From contig NZ_CAJUHF010000020.1 in assembly GCF_910585845.1 (NCBI RefSeq), forward strand, positions 1-61,156: 61,156 nucleotides of DNA, read 5' to 3'. The position numbers and the translations under genes were made by a program. This document shows, piece by piece, positions 41,580-51,070 of the stretch; position 1 is the stretch's first letter; each line of letters opens with the position of its first letter. Under the pieces are notes generated by a model, which did no database searches, was not told the DNA's origin, and saw only the letters and a program-made list of their open reading frames with translations. The DNA is from an uncultured Bacteroides sp. GTDB lineage: Bacteria; Bacteroidota; Bacteroidia; Bacteroidales; Bacteroidaceae.

Positions 41580-42619
41580 GAATCTTACACCTGATCTATT
41601 CCTTCAATACGGGAGGGGCGGAACGCATGGTCATAGCCCTTGCCAACAGCCAGATAACGCACCATCAGGTGGGGCTGTGCATCATCAATGATCTGTACTC
41701 TCCAGACCTCTTGAGTGAATTGGACGATAGAATACGGCTCTTTCGTGTCGACCGGAAGAAAGGGAGCCGGAACATCTGTGATGTGCTCTTGTTGAATTGG
41801 TATATACTGAAGTTCCATCCGGACATTCTTCATGTACACGATTCCGATGCCATACTCTATGTACCTATACGCCGCCTGTATCGCTCGTTACTGACTATCC
41901 ATGCATCCTGTCTGCCCCTAAAAGGCATCGGCCTGTATGACCGGACTGTCGCCATATCGAAAGCCGTGGCACACGCGACGGAAACGAGGGGATTTTCTTT
42001 ACCCCAGGTCATATATAATGGTGTGCCGACTTCTGCCATCTGGCAATTTCCCAGGGTGGAACGGAGCCGGAAGGAGTTTCGTATCGTGCAGGTCGGCAGG
42101 TTGGAACATACGGTAAAGGGGCAACACTTGCTGCTGGAAGTGCTGGACGGCTTGGCTTATCCTTACGTGACAGTCGACTTTATAGGAAGCGGCAGTTCGG
42201 AGGCTTGGTTGATGGAGAGGACCAGAGAACTAAGGTTAGAGAAGAAGGTCAATTTCTTGGGCAACCGCAGCAGCGAGTGGATATACCGGCATCTGTGTGA
42301 ATACCAGCTGTTGGTGCAGCCTTCGTTGGACGAGGGCTTCGGACTGACCATTGCGGAGGGGATGTCTGCCGGTGTTCCGGTGCTGGTATCCAATCTTCCG
42401 GGACCGATGGAGGTGATCGGCGAAGGGAAATACGGTTATTTCTTTGCGAGCAATGACATCAATGATTTCCGCCGGAAACTGGAGCATATCATAACCTATT
42501 ATGAGGAAGCCCAACAACTCGCAAGTGAAGCAAACAGTCATGTGGTTGCCCAATTTGATTTTGAACGGACAGCCGGACAATATATCAATATATATAATAG
42601 AATGCTGGAGGAAAGATAA
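41576..42619 (+). CDS. glycosyltransferase family 4 (first)
   Basis: 347 aa GT-B enzyme. N-terminal ILHLIYSFNTGGAERMV (nucleotide-binding rim) and C-terminal VGRLEHTVKGQHLLLEV and QPSLDEGFGLTIAEGMSAGVPV, with the EX7E pattern. Sugar donor is not readable. Four-base overlap with the flippase stop. Confidence 0.88.
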   Translation: MRILHLIYSFNTGGAERMVIALANSQITHHQVGLCIINDLYSPDLLSELDDRIRLFRVDRKKGSRNICDVLLLNWYILKFHPDILHVHDSDAILYVPIRRLYRSLLTIHASCLPLKGIGLYDRTVAISKAVAHATETRGFSLPQVIYNGVPTSAIWQFPRVERSRKEFRIVQVGRLEHTVKGQHLLLEVLDGLAYPYVTVDFIGSGSSEAWLMERTRELRLEKKVNFLGNRSSEWIYRHLCEYQLLVQPSLDEGFGLTIAEGMSAGVPVLVSNLPGPMEVIGEGKYGYFFASNDINDFRRKLEHIITYYEEAQQLASEANSHVVAQFDFERTAGQYINIYNRMLEER

Positions 42620-42655
42620 ACGATTGTGGTTGGTGCCTTTTTAATACATGCATTT

Positions 42656-43852
42656 ATGAAAGTTCTCATTGTCAATAAGTTCTTATATCCCCGGGGAGGA
42701 GACTGCATCCATTCCCTGAATTTGGGAGAAGTGTTGCGCCATGCGGGGCATGACGTCCGTTTCTATGCGATGAACTATCCGCAGAATATAGCGTGCGAAG
42801 AGAGCAGGTACTTTGCCGAAGAGGTCAGTTTTTCCGCCCCATGCTTACAAGGAAAAATAAAGGCTGCCTGCCGCATCCTGTGGGGGAGCGGAGTTGCCGG
42901 AAGTTTCAATCGGATTTTGGACGAGTTCCGTCCGGACGTGGTGCACCTGAATAACATTCACTCTTACCTTTCGCCAGTGGTCGCCAGACTGGCATATCAG
43001 CGGGGAATCAAGGTGCTTTGGACGCTACATGACTACAAACTAATCTGCCCTTCATACAGTTGCCTCTGCCAAGGGGAACCCTGCGAAGCCTGCTTCGCAG
43101 ACAAGAAGAAGGTCGTGTCGCGCAGATGTATGAAGAACAGCCTCGTGGCAAGTCTCCTTGCCTTCGGGGAAGCAGCAAACTGGAACAAGGAAAAACTTTC
43201 GGCATGGACCGACCGTTTTGTATGCCCCAGCCGGTTTATGGCAGAGAAAATGCGGCAAGGAGGATTTCCGGCGCATAAGTTGCAGGTTGTTGCCAACTTC
43301 ATTGGAGAAGAGCAAGCGCAATGTATAGCGGATATGCCCGACTGCATACGCGAAGAAGCTTACGCATACATAGGCCGTCTTTCTCCGGAAAAGGGGATAG
43401 AATCGCTGTTGGAGGCTGCTTCCCGCTTACCCTACACATTGTATATTGCCGGAAGCGGACCTTTGGAGGCCGATTTGAGGAAGAGATATGCTGCGGACAA
43501 TATCTGCTTTCTTGGACATCTGGACACAAAGAGTATCATTGGATTGCAGAAGAAGGTATTATTTACTGTCACCCCTTCCGTTTGCTATGAAAACAACCCC
43601 ATCAGCGTTATCGAATCTTTGTGTTGTGGTACGCCTGTATTGGGGCGGGATATCGGCGGCATACCGGAATTGTTGGAAACAGACAGCTCCAACCGGCTTT
43701 TCGGTCGGGACGAAGAGTTGCCTGCTTCAATTACGGAGATGTTCCAGAGTGCCTCTTCTGTCGATCGAAGAGAGTTGTCTGACGCCGCATTGCAACGCTT
43801 TTCCGCCCGACGTTATTATCAAAAGTGGCGCGAGATTGCAGAAGAAGAGTGA
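42656..43852 (+). CDS. glycosyltransferase family 4 (second)
   Basis: 398 aa, started at MKVLIVNKFLYPRGGD. GT-B fold: N-terminal GGDCIHSLNLGEVL, C-terminal YIGRLSPEKGIESLLEA and TPSVCYENNPISVIESLCCGTPVLG. A Cys-rich segment (YSCLCQGEPCEACFADKK, about 135-155) is unusual and may bind metal; it is known in some family members. Sugar specificity unknown. The 3' end carries a promoter for the next gene. Confidence 0.87.
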   Translation: MKVLIVNKFLYPRGGDCIHSLNLGEVLRHAGHDVRFYAMNYPQNIACEESRYFAEEVSFSAPCLQGKIKAACRILWGSGVAGSFNRILDEFRPDVVHLNNIHSYLSPVVARLAYQRGIKVLWTLHDYKLICPSYSCLCQGEPCEACFADKKKVVSRRCMKNSLVASLLAFGEAANWNKEKLSAWTDRFVCPSRFMAEKMRQGGFPAHKLQVVANFIGEEQAQCIADMPDCIREEAYAYIGRLSPEKGIESLLEAASRLPYTLYIAGSGPLEADLRKRYAADNICFLGHLDTKSIIGLQKKVLFTVTPSVCYENNPISVIESLCCGTPVLGRDIGGIPELLETDSSNRLFGRDEELPASITEMFQSASSVDRRELSDAALQRFSARRYYQKWREIAEEE

Positions 43853-43867
43853 AAAGTCGTACCTTTG
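43836..43867 (+). promoter_or_regulatory. internal promoter ahead of the radical SAM gene
   Basis: -33 TTG (43836-43838), 21-bp spacer, -7 TACCTTTG (43860-43867), overlapping the 3' end of the second glycosyltransferase gene. It would give the distal half of the locus its own transcript. Confidence 0.55.
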
Positions 43868-43893
43868 TGCGTAAATCAATAGCATAGAATAAG

Positions 43894-44916
43894 ATGAATC
43901 CAATTGTGAATCCACCTACTGATATGTGTATCATTGTGACCTATCGCTGTCCGATGCAGTGCCGGATGTGTAATATATGGCAGAATCCTACTGATAAGAG
44001 TGAGGAAATCGGTCCGGCGGATATCGAAAGGCTTCCCAAGGTGAAGTTTATCAATATCACGGGCGGAGAACCTTTCATTAGGGAAGACTTGGAGGATATC
44101 GTGGAAGTGGCGTTCCGCAAGTCTCCCCGTGTTGTCATTTCTACCTCAGGATGGTTTGAAGAGCGCGTCATCCGCTTGGCGAAGAAGTTTCCTAAGATAG
44201 GGATACGTATCAGCATCGAAGGACTGTCCTTGAAGAATGACGAGCTCCGCGGCAGGCAGGGTGGGTTCGACAAAGGGCTTCGCATCTTGTTGCAGCTGCG
44301 GGAAATGGGCGTGAAGGATATCGGTTTCGGCATAACGGTCTCCAATTCCAATTCGGCGGATATGCTTTCCCTGTACCGGTTGTCTCGTTCGTTGGGGATG
44401 GAGTTTGCTACTGCCGCTTTGCATAACTCCTATTATTTTCATAAGTCGGATAATGTGATTACCAATCGGGAAGAGGTTTGCAGCAACTTTGGTAAGCTGA
44501 TTGAGTGGCAATTGAAGGAGAAGCATCCAAAATCCTGGTTTCGTGCTTACTTCAATTGGGGGCTGATAAACTATATCAAAGGAAGACCGCGCCTGCTCCC
44601 TTGCGAAGCCGGTCTGGTCAATTTCTTTGTAGATCCGCACGGCGATGTTTATCCTTGTAACGGTCTGGAGAGCAAATACTGGAAGGAAAGCATGGGAAAT
44701 ATCCGTACCATGTCTTCTTTCGACGATTTGTGGAGCAGCGAACAGGCGGAGCACATCCGGAAGTGCGTACGGGAGTGCCCCAAGAACTGCTGGATGGTGG
44801 GAACCGCCGCTCCGGTCATGAAGAAATACATTGCCACTCCCATGCGATGGGTGCTCTATCAGAAGCTGCAATCGCTGTTGGGCTATTCCGTAGACTTAAA
44901 CGACAGAGAGGAATGA
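43894..44916 (+). CDS. radical SAM protein with SPASM-like C-terminus in the polysaccharide locus
   Basis: 340 aa. The [4Fe-4S] motif CPMQCRMC uses Cys19, Cys23 and Cys26, followed by INITGGEPF (SAM binding). The C-terminal part has CEAGLVNFFVDPHGDVYPC and CVRECPKNCW, a SPASM/twitch-like cluster site. Such enzymes modify peptides, sugars or lipids; a sugar or lipid-carrier modification is suggested by the surrounding glycosyltransferases but is unproven. Its stop overlaps the start of the next gene by 4 bp. Confidence 0.82.
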   Translation: MNPIVNPPTDMCIIVTYRCPMQCRMCNIWQNPTDKSEEIGPADIERLPKVKFINITGGEPFIREDLEDIVEVAFRKSPRVVISTSGWFEERVIRLAKKFPKIGIRISIEGLSLKNDELRGRQGGFDKGLRILLQLREMGVKDIGFGITVSNSNSADMLSLYRLSRSLGMEFATAALHNSYYFHKSDNVITNREEVCSNFGKLIEWQLKEKHPKSWFRAYFNWGLINYIKGRPRLLPCEAGLVNFFVDPHGDVYPCNGLESKYWKESMGNIRTMSSFDDLWSSEQAEHIRKCVRECPKNCWMVGTAAPVMKKYIATPMRWVLYQKLQSLLGYSVDLNDREE

Positions 44917-46010
44917 AGATAGTAGTTACCGGCACCAGAGGAATCCCCGGCATACAGGGCGGGATAGAGACGCATTGCGAAGAACTCTACCCGCTGATTG
45001 CCGACCGGCAGCATGAAGTGGTTGTCGTCCGCCGTCCCGGTTATGCGGCAAACCGTGCGGTGAAAGTGTACAGGCAGGTAAGGATCAAAGATATAGATGT
45101 AGTGCGCAACAAGTATCTGGAAGCGTTCGTGCACACCTTCTTGTCCATCTTGTATGCCCGAAGAACAGGGGCTGACATTGTCCATATACATGCGGTCGGG
45201 CCTGCGCTGTTTACTCCGTTGGCACGCATGTTGGGGTTGAAAGTGGTGGTGACCCACCACGGAGCAGATTACGACCGGGAGAAATGGGGCAGATTTGCCA
45301 AATGGATACTCCGCATGGGAGAGAAGGCAGGAATGCGTTATGCCAATCATGTCATCGTCATCTCAGAGCATATACGCCGGATGATTTTGCAGAAATATCC
45401 TTCAATAAAGAACATCACTTTGGTACATAATGGGGTTAAAGCGTTTTCCGGAACATGTGGTACGGAATTTATCCATAATCTGGGACTGACGGAACGCAAC
45501 TATGTCTTGGCCGTCGGGCGCCTCGTGAAAGAGAAAGGCTTCGACAGGCTGGTAGAAGCTTTCGGACAGCTCCCTGCTTCCTCTCTGATGCTGGTCATCG
45601 CAGGCGGGGCGGACCATGAGGACAGTTATGCGATAAAACTGAAAGAGAAGTGCGGAAAGGTGAAGAATGTGTGTCTGGCCGGTTTTGTGAAAGGGGATAA
45701 CCTGACGGAACTGTATGCACATGCAAAGCTGTTTGTGCTACCCTCTACCCACGAGGGATTGCCCATCGCGCTGCTCGAAGCCATGAGCTGTGGGGTTCCG
45801 GTGCTTGCAAGCGATATCCCCGCCAACAAAGAGATCGGATTGCCGGATGAATGCTACTTTAGAAGTGGTGATACAGACGACCTGCGGAAAGCTCTGGAAC
45901 AGAGAACATCAGAGCGGCAGGACAGTAGGGTGGAGTATGACCTTTCCGCGTATGATTGGGCGTATATCGCCCTTCGTACCAGAGGCATATACGACTCCTT
46001 GATGGCATAA
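44913..46010 (+). CDS. glycosyltransferase family 4 (third)
   Basis: 365 aa, started at MKIVVTGTRGIPGIQGGIETHCEEL, which matches the WsaF/RgpB-type GT4 N-terminus (GIPGxxGGxE). C-terminal VGRLVKEKGFDRLVEAF and LPSTHEGLPIALLEAMSCGVPVLA. The 4-bp overlap with the radical SAM gene points to coupled translation. Longer upstream in-frame sequence is within the radical SAM gene and was rejected. Confidence 0.88.
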   Translation: MKIVVTGTRGIPGIQGGIETHCEELYPLIADRQHEVVVVRRPGYAANRAVKVYRQVRIKDIDVVRNKYLEAFVHTFLSILYARRTGADIVHIHAVGPALFTPLARMLGLKVVVTHHGADYDREKWGRFAKWILRMGEKAGMRYANHVIVISEHIRRMILQKYPSIKNITLVHNGVKAFSGTCGTEFIHNLGLTERNYVLAVGRLVKEKGFDRLVEAFGQLPASSLMLVIAGGADHEDSYAIKLKEKCGKVKNVCLAGFVKGDNLTELYAHAKLFVLPSTHEGLPIALLEAMSCGVPVLASDIPANKEIGLPDECYFRSGDTDDLRKALEQRTSERQDSRVEYDLSAYDWAYIALRTRGIYDSLMA

Positions 46011-46104
46011 ACCTATATCGTTCTGAAAGGATTTCCTTTCAGAATCTCTCTGAGAAATTCCCTATGATATTTGAATCGTCTTTTAATCGCGGAAGCTGCC
46101 GTTT

Positions 46105-46228
46105 TGTCCCACGGGACGGATAATTTCGTCCCGTGAGCTGAAAAAATTCATCTCGTGGGACGGATTTTCCGGTCTCGCGGGACGATTTTTTTCGTCTCGT
46201 GAGATGAAATTATCCGTCCTGTGGCACA
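46105..46228. repeat. 22-bp-period array of 14-bp palindromes, second copy of the GTCYCRYGRGAC family
   Basis: Six modules at 46105, 46127, 46149, 46171, 46193 and 46215, all 22 bp apart. Each is 14 bp (for example CGTCCCGTGAGCTG, GGTCTCGCGGGACG, CGTCTCGTGAGATG) plus an 8-bp spacer of mostly A/T. It lies between the third GT4 gene and the initiating sugar transferase. Same design and closely similar sequence as 17243-17344. Confidence 0.88.
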
Positions 46229-46310
46229 ATTTACTTTTTTTATTGCCTCCAAAGCAATATAGAAAGAGGTTTGCCGTTCTATAAAACTAAAATATCAGAA
46301 TGTTTTTAGC

Positions 46311-46931
46311 ATGAACATACATTATCCAGCATATAGTTTCCCGCTGCAACGCAAATCGAACCGTATCTTGAAGCGAATCATAGATATTGTGTTTGCCTTG
46401 CTCGTCCTAATCCTGATATATCCGTGGGCATATATCATCGTGGGATGTTGCATCAAGATAAAGATGCCGGGCAAAATCATCTTCTCGCAAAAAAGAAACG
46501 GAATATACAATAAGGTGTTCACCTGCTATAAATTCCGGTCCATGCTGCCCAACAAAGAGTCTGATACCCAGCAGGCATCCGACGGCGACCCTCGCATTAC
46601 CCCGTTCGGACGTTTCCTGCGCATCACCAGCATGGATGAACTGCCTCAGTTCTGGAATGTATTGAAAGGTGACATGTCCGTCGTGGGACCACGCCCGCAC
46701 ATGCTGGTGCATACCAAGCAATACTGCGACATCATCCCCGATTACAATAAACGCTTGCTGGTGAAGCCGGGCATTACGGGTTGGGCACAAGTACATAACT
46801 TGCGTGGTGAGACCGAAAATCTGGAGAAGATGAAAAAAAGAGTGGAATATGACATCTGGTATATCGAGCATTGGTCATTGGCATTGGATATACGGATCAT
46901 GTTCAAAACATTAAAGATAATCTTCCGATAA
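46311..46931 (+). CDS. undecaprenyl-phosphate sugar phosphotransferase, short WcaJ/RfbP-like
   Basis: 206 aa, the single-domain form of bacterial sugar transferases. An N-terminal membrane helix (about 24-45) precedes QKRNGIYNKVFTCYKFRSM, TSMDELPQFWNVLKGDMSVVGPRP (catalytic signature with DE) and KPGITGWAQVHNLRG. It would load the first sugar phosphate on undecaprenyl phosphate. The tail of the array precedes it; no good promoter was found. It is 7 bp before the Wzi-like gene. Confidence 0.93.
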   Translation: MNIHYPAYSFPLQRKSNRILKRIIDIVFALLVLILIYPWAYIIVGCCIKIKMPGKIIFSQKRNGIYNKVFTCYKFRSMLPNKESDTQQASDGDPRITPFGRFLRITSMDELPQFWNVLKGDMSVVGPRPHMLVHTKQYCDIIPDYNKRLLVKPGITGWAQVHNLRGETENLEKMKKRVEYDIWYIEHWSLALDIRIMFKTLKIIFR

Positions 46932-46937
46932 TCGTCT

Positions 46938-48374
46938 ATGCGCATAGCCCGTTATATCATAGCCATCCTTCTATACAGCCATACTTCCACCGCCGTGCAG
47001 GCGCAGAGCGGACTGAAACGGCAGAACCTGTCCTCTTTCGTCGAATATGGCGCTTCTCTCCACACGGGCGAGAACACCCCGCTATGGCAGGTGAGCAACC
47101 GGCACGGGCTGTCTTCCATCAACAACAACATCTACCTGAGAGGCGGCGCATTCTATGTGGACACCATCCGCAACTGGAGGTTGGAAGGGGGAGTGGATAT
47201 GGCTGTCGCTTCCGGCTTTACGTCAACATTTGTCCTGCAACAGGCATATGCCGATGTGCGGTATAAATGGTTAGGACTGTTTGCCGGCAGCCGGGAGATC
47301 GGTTCTCCTTTGCTGAATCAGCAGTTGAGCAGCGGCGGACTGACTTGGTCGGGCAATGCAAGGCCTATTCCGCAAATAGGGGTCGGTGTTCCGGAGTACA
47401 TACAGGTATTGCCGCGCCTGGCGCTCAAGGCGGAAATCTCATACGGATGGTTTACAGACAACAACTATCAGAAGCATCAGGTAGGAGAGGGCTATTGGTA
47501 CACGAAAAGCATCAAGTATCATCACAAAAGCGGTTTCCTTCGCATCGGTGTGCCGCAAGGACGCTGGCAACTGGACTTGGGTTTCAGTATGGATGTGCAG
47601 TTCGGCGGCTACAAAAGTGCCGGTATGGATGCCGGAGACCTTGGCAACAGTTGGAAGGATTACTTCAAAGTGCTTATACCCAGCCGGGGAGACGAAAGCA
47701 GTCCCGAAGGGGAACAGATCGCTTTTCAAGGCAACTCGATGGGAAGCGAACACATTCGTATGACCTATCGCCACGACGATTTCTCCTTGAGTGCTTATCT
47801 GGAAAACTATTATGACGACCTGACCGGAATGGGGAAACGGAATGGCTTCGACGGATTATGGGGAATCGAATATAAGTCCGGCCGAAGACAGGCTATCAAT
47901 GGATTCGTGCTGGAATACTATCAGACCACCCATCAAAGCGGTCCGATGCATGGTCTGGACTACTCGGTAGTGGAGAAAACAACCGGAGCCGATGATTACT
48001 ACAACAACGACTGGTATCCGGGTTGGGTGCACTGGGGAATGGCTATCGGAAACCCGCTAGTTGCCTCGCCCATCTATAATAAGGATGGCGATATGACCTT
48101 CAAATACAACCGTATCCGCGCGATGCATCTGGGGTGGAGCGGAGACATCAGCAGCGAATGGATGTACCTCGCAAAGTTGTCATATAATAAAACTTGGGGA
48201 ACTCCTTTCAAACCTATACCCGATATATTAGAAAATTTTTCTACTTTTGCATCGTTTTTCTATACTCCCCACAAATGGAAGGGATGGCGTTTCGAGGCTT
48301 CCGTCGCTTTCGACTTTGGAGAGATATATGGCGACAATTTGGGTTGCCAATTGAAAGTACATAAAACATTCTGA
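46938..48374 (+). CDS. Wzi-family outer-membrane capsule-assembly protein
   Basis: 478 aa with signal peptide (about 1-23, HTSTAVQAQ). Barrel-type sequence with alternating aromatic strands and the pattern SSFVEYGASLHTGENTPLWQVSNRHGLSSI, typical of Wzi-like proteins in Bacteroidetes. It would hold or assemble surface polysaccharide at the outer membrane. It ends with KVHKTF, a beta-signal-like end. It is 5 bp before rfbC. Confidence 0.82.
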   Translation: MRIARYIIAILLYSHTSTAVQAQSGLKRQNLSSFVEYGASLHTGENTPLWQVSNRHGLSSINNNIYLRGGAFYVDTIRNWRLEGGVDMAVASGFTSTFVLQQAYADVRYKWLGLFAGSREIGSPLLNQQLSSGGLTWSGNARPIPQIGVGVPEYIQVLPRLALKAEISYGWFTDNNYQKHQVGEGYWYTKSIKYHHKSGFLRIGVPQGRWQLDLGFSMDVQFGGYKSAGMDAGDLGNSWKDYFKVLIPSRGDESSPEGEQIAFQGNSMGSEHIRMTYRHDDFSLSAYLENYYDDLTGMGKRNGFDGLWGIEYKSGRRQAINGFVLEYYQTTHQSGPMHGLDYSVVEKTTGADDYYNNDWYPGWVHWGMAIGNPLVASPIYNKDGDMTFKYNRIRAMHLGWSGDISSEWMYLAKLSYNKTWGTPFKPIPDILENFSTFASFFYTPHKWKGWRFEASVAFDFGEIYGDNLGCQLKVHKTF

Positions 48375-48378
48375 AAAG

Positions 48379-48927
48379 ATGAATTACATACAAACTGAAA
48401 TTGACGGTGTATGGCTGATTGAGCCGAAAGTATTTTGTGACGAACGTGGCTATTTCATGGAAGCCTTCAAAGAAGAAGAATTCAATGAGCACGTAGGTAA
48501 TGTCCATTTCATTCAGGACAATGAATCCAAGTCCTCCTTTGGTGTACTGCGTGGTTTGCATTATCAGAAAGGGGAATGCAGCCAGGCAAAACTGGTGCGT
48601 GTCATCAAAGGCAAGGTGCTGGATGTGGCAGTAGACATGCGGCAGTCTTCTCCTACGTTCGGAAAGTACGTCAGTGTGGAGCTGAGCGAAGAGAACAAAC
48701 GTCAGTTCTTCATTCCTCGCGGATTCGCCCACGGTTTCCTGGTGCTCAGTGAGGAAGCCATCTTCACGTATAAAGTAGATAATGCGTATACTCCCCAGAT
48801 GGAAGCCTCTGTTCGCTATAACGACGAAACGATAGGAATACACTGGCCCGTTGCGGAAGAACAATTGATGTTGTCGCCCAAAGACAAAGCCGCTCCACTT
48901 TTCCAGGATGCGGTTTATTTTGAATAA
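48379..48927 (+). CDS. rfbC: dTDP-4-dehydrorhamnose 3,5-epimerase
   Basis: 182-aa cupin epimerase of the dTDP-rhamnose route, or of a related dTDP-sugar. Catalytic His in LRGLHYQKGE (about 61) and conserved FFIPRGFAHGFLVLS with the following YKVDNAY. The other rhamnose genes (rfbA, rfbB, rfbD) are not in the window, so the locus depends on genes elsewhere or uses a paralogue. 4 bp before ugd. Confidence 0.93.
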   Translation: MNYIQTEIDGVWLIEPKVFCDERGYFMEAFKEEEFNEHVGNVHFIQDNESKSSFGVLRGLHYQKGECSQAKLVRVIKGKVLDVAVDMRQSSPTFGKYVSVELSEENKRQFFIPRGFAHGFLVLSEEAIFTYKVDNAYTPQMEASVRYNDETIGIHWPVAEEQLMLSPKDKAAPLFQDAVYFE

Positions 48928-48930
48928 AAT

Positions 48931-50244
48931 ATGAAAGCAGCTATTGTCGGAACCGGATATGTCGGTTTGGTGACTGGTACCTGTTTTGCCGAAATAGGAG
49001 TCAACGTTACTTGTGTAGACACTGACAGTGAAAAGATAAATGCATTGAAGGGAGGAACTATTCCTATCTATGAGAATGGGTTGGAAGATATGGTCAACCG
49101 CAATGTAAAGGCCGGACGTTTGCATTTCACCACCTCATTGGAGAGTTGTCTGAATGATGTGGAAGTCGTTTTCAGTGCTGTGGGTACCCCTCCCGATGAA
49201 GACGGAAGTGCCGACCTCAGTTATGTGCTCGAAGTAGCCCGCACCATCGGGCGGAATATGCAGAAATATCTGCTGGTGGTCACTAAGAGTACTGTTCCTG
49301 TGGGTACGGCAAAAAAAGTACGTGCTGCCATTCAGGAGGAACTGGACAATAGGGGAGTCAGCATAGAATTTGATGTGGCGTCCAATCCGGAGTTTCTGAA
49401 AGAGGGCAACGCCATCAGTGATTTCATGAGTCCCGACCGTGTGGTAGTGGGAGTGGAGTCGGAACGTGCGAAGAAGATAATGTCCAAACTCTACAAACCT
49501 TTTCTGCTGAATAACTTCCGTGTCATTTTCATGGATATACCTTCTGCCGAAATGACCAAGTATGCGGCCAACTCAATGCTTGCCACCCGTATCAGTTTTA
49601 TGAATGACATCGCCAATCTTTGCGAGTTGGTGGGAGCGGATGTGAATATGGTGCGTAGCGGCATCGGTTCGGATACCCGTATCGGGCGCAAGTTCCTGTA
49701 TCCGGGCATCGGTTACGGCGGTTCCTGTTTTCCTAAGGACGTAAAGGCTCTTGTCAAGACGGCTGAATCGAATGGTTATCGGATGCGTGTGCTTCATGCC
49801 GTAGAAGAGGTGAACGAATTGCAAAAGGGCATCTTGTTCAGCAAACTCTGCAAACATTTCAACAACGACTTGACGGGCAAGACTATAGCAATGTGGGGAT
49901 TGGCGTTCAAGCCTGAAACAGATGATATGCGCGAGGCGCCTTCACTGGTGCTGATAGACAAATTGCTGAAAGCCGGATGCAAGATTCGTGTGTACGATCC
50001 GGCTGCAATGAACGAGTGTCGCCGGCGGATTGGTGAAAGTGTCTATTATGCCCAGGACATGTACGATGCTGTGCTTGATGCCGATGCTTTGTTGTTGGTT
50101 ACGGAGTGGAAGGAATTTCGTCTGCCGTCATGGGCAGTCATCAAAAAGACGATGGAACAGCCCGTAGTATTGGATGGACGTAATATCTATGATAAGAAGG
50201 AAATGGAAGAACAGGGCTTTTTTTACCATTGTATCGGACATTAA
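48931..50244 (+). CDS. ugd: UDP-glucose 6-dehydrogenase
   Basis: Oxidises UDP-glucose to UDP-glucuronate with NAD. 437 aa, full length. N-terminal GTGYVGLVTGTCFAE, the catalytic cysteine in GYGGSCFPKD (about 266), and the C-terminal domain LAFKPETDDMREAP. Its product suggests a glucuronate-containing polymer. It is followed 29 bp later by the lipoprotein gene. Confidence 0.95.
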   Translation: MKAAIVGTGYVGLVTGTCFAEIGVNVTCVDTDSEKINALKGGTIPIYENGLEDMVNRNVKAGRLHFTTSLESCLNDVEVVFSAVGTPPDEDGSADLSYVLEVARTIGRNMQKYLLVVTKSTVPVGTAKKVRAAIQEELDNRGVSIEFDVASNPEFLKEGNAISDFMSPDRVVVGVESERAKKIMSKLYKPFLLNNFRVIFMDIPSAEMTKYAANSMLATRISFMNDIANLCELVGADVNMVRSGIGSDTRIGRKFLYPGIGYGGSCFPKDVKALVKTAESNGYRMRVLHAVEEVNELQKGILFSKLCKHFNNDLTGKTIAMWGLAFKPETDDMREAPSLVLIDKLLKAGCKIRVYDPAAMNECRRRIGESVYYAQDMYDAVLDADALLLVTEWKEFRLPSWAVIKKTMEQPVVLDGRNIYDKKEMEEQGFFYHCIGH

Positions 50245-50272
50245 GAATTTTCTAAAAAAAGATCACGGAGTT

Positions 50273-51070
50273 ATGACTAAATGGAGTGCTGGCTTTATGG
50301 TGTTTGTCATGGCGCTGGCTTCATGCAGCAGTGCCAAGGACGGTGAGTCCTCCAGCAAGGAAGACTTGATAGCCAAAGAACTATTGCAAGGTGTATGGCT
50401 GGATGACGAGACGGAGATACCGTTAATGCGCATTGACGGAGATACCATTTTCTATATTGATCCTCAGAATCTGCCTGTCTATTTTAAGATTGTCCGTGAT
50501 ACGATATATGTACACGGGAATACGCCTACGACCTATAAGATAGATCGGCAAACGGAATACAGTTTATGGTTTCACAACCTCTCGGAAGAAATTGTGAAAC
50601 TGCATAAATCAAACAATCCGGAAGATACGTTGGCTTTTTCCAATCAAGAAACGGAAATTGTTTCCACTGTTCCGGAGATCGTTCAAAAAGACAGTGTAGT
50701 GGTATACAAAGGAACCCGTTATCGCGGATATGTTTATATCAATCCTTCTCAAATGAAAGTGATAAAAACCTCATATTCGGAAGAGGGGATCAGCATAGAC
50801 AATGTGTATTATGACAATGTGATACATATCTGTGTGTATGAAGGGAAAAACCTGTTATATGGAAAAGACATCACCAAAAAGATGTTTGCCTCCGTATTTC
50901 CGGAAGAAGAGTTGGGGCAAAGCATCCTTGCCGATATGAATTTCATGGGAGTAGACAGAAAAGGGTATCATTATGAAGCAACTCTGCGCATACCCGAAAG
51001 TTCTGTATATCATCTTGTAAGCCTGACCATTGATGCGGACAAGCAGTTACATGTAGAAATGGTGGAGTAA
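50273..51070 (+). CDS. DUF4738 lipoprotein
   Basis: 265 aa, started at MTKWSAGFMVFVM. Lipobox ALASC (Cys about 17). The body is beta-rich with a lipocalin-like N-terminal half (LLQGVWLDDETEIPLMRI) and matches the DUF4738 type in my recollection. Its role in the polysaccharide locus is unknown. The stop codon TAA lies in the loop of a 25-nt hairpin shared with the convergent helicase gene. Confidence 0.75.
   Translation: MTKWSAGFMVFVMALASCSSAKDGESSSKEDLIAKELLQGVWLDDETEIPLMRIDGDTIFYIDPQNLPVYFKIVRDTIYVHGNTPTTYKIDRQTEYSLWFHNLSEEIVKLHKSNNPEDTLAFSNQETEIVSTVPEIVQKDSVVVYKGTRYRGYVYINPSQMKVIKTSYSEEGISIDNVYYDNVIHICVYEGKNLLYGKDITKKMFASVFPEEELGQSILADMNFMGVDRKGYHYEATLRIPESSVYHLVSLTIDADKQLHVEMVE

Noticed and set aside
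48241..49125. Minus-strand open frame of 294 codons over rfbC and ugd
   Set aside because: Antisense to three confident genes; amino-acid composition is biased by their codons.
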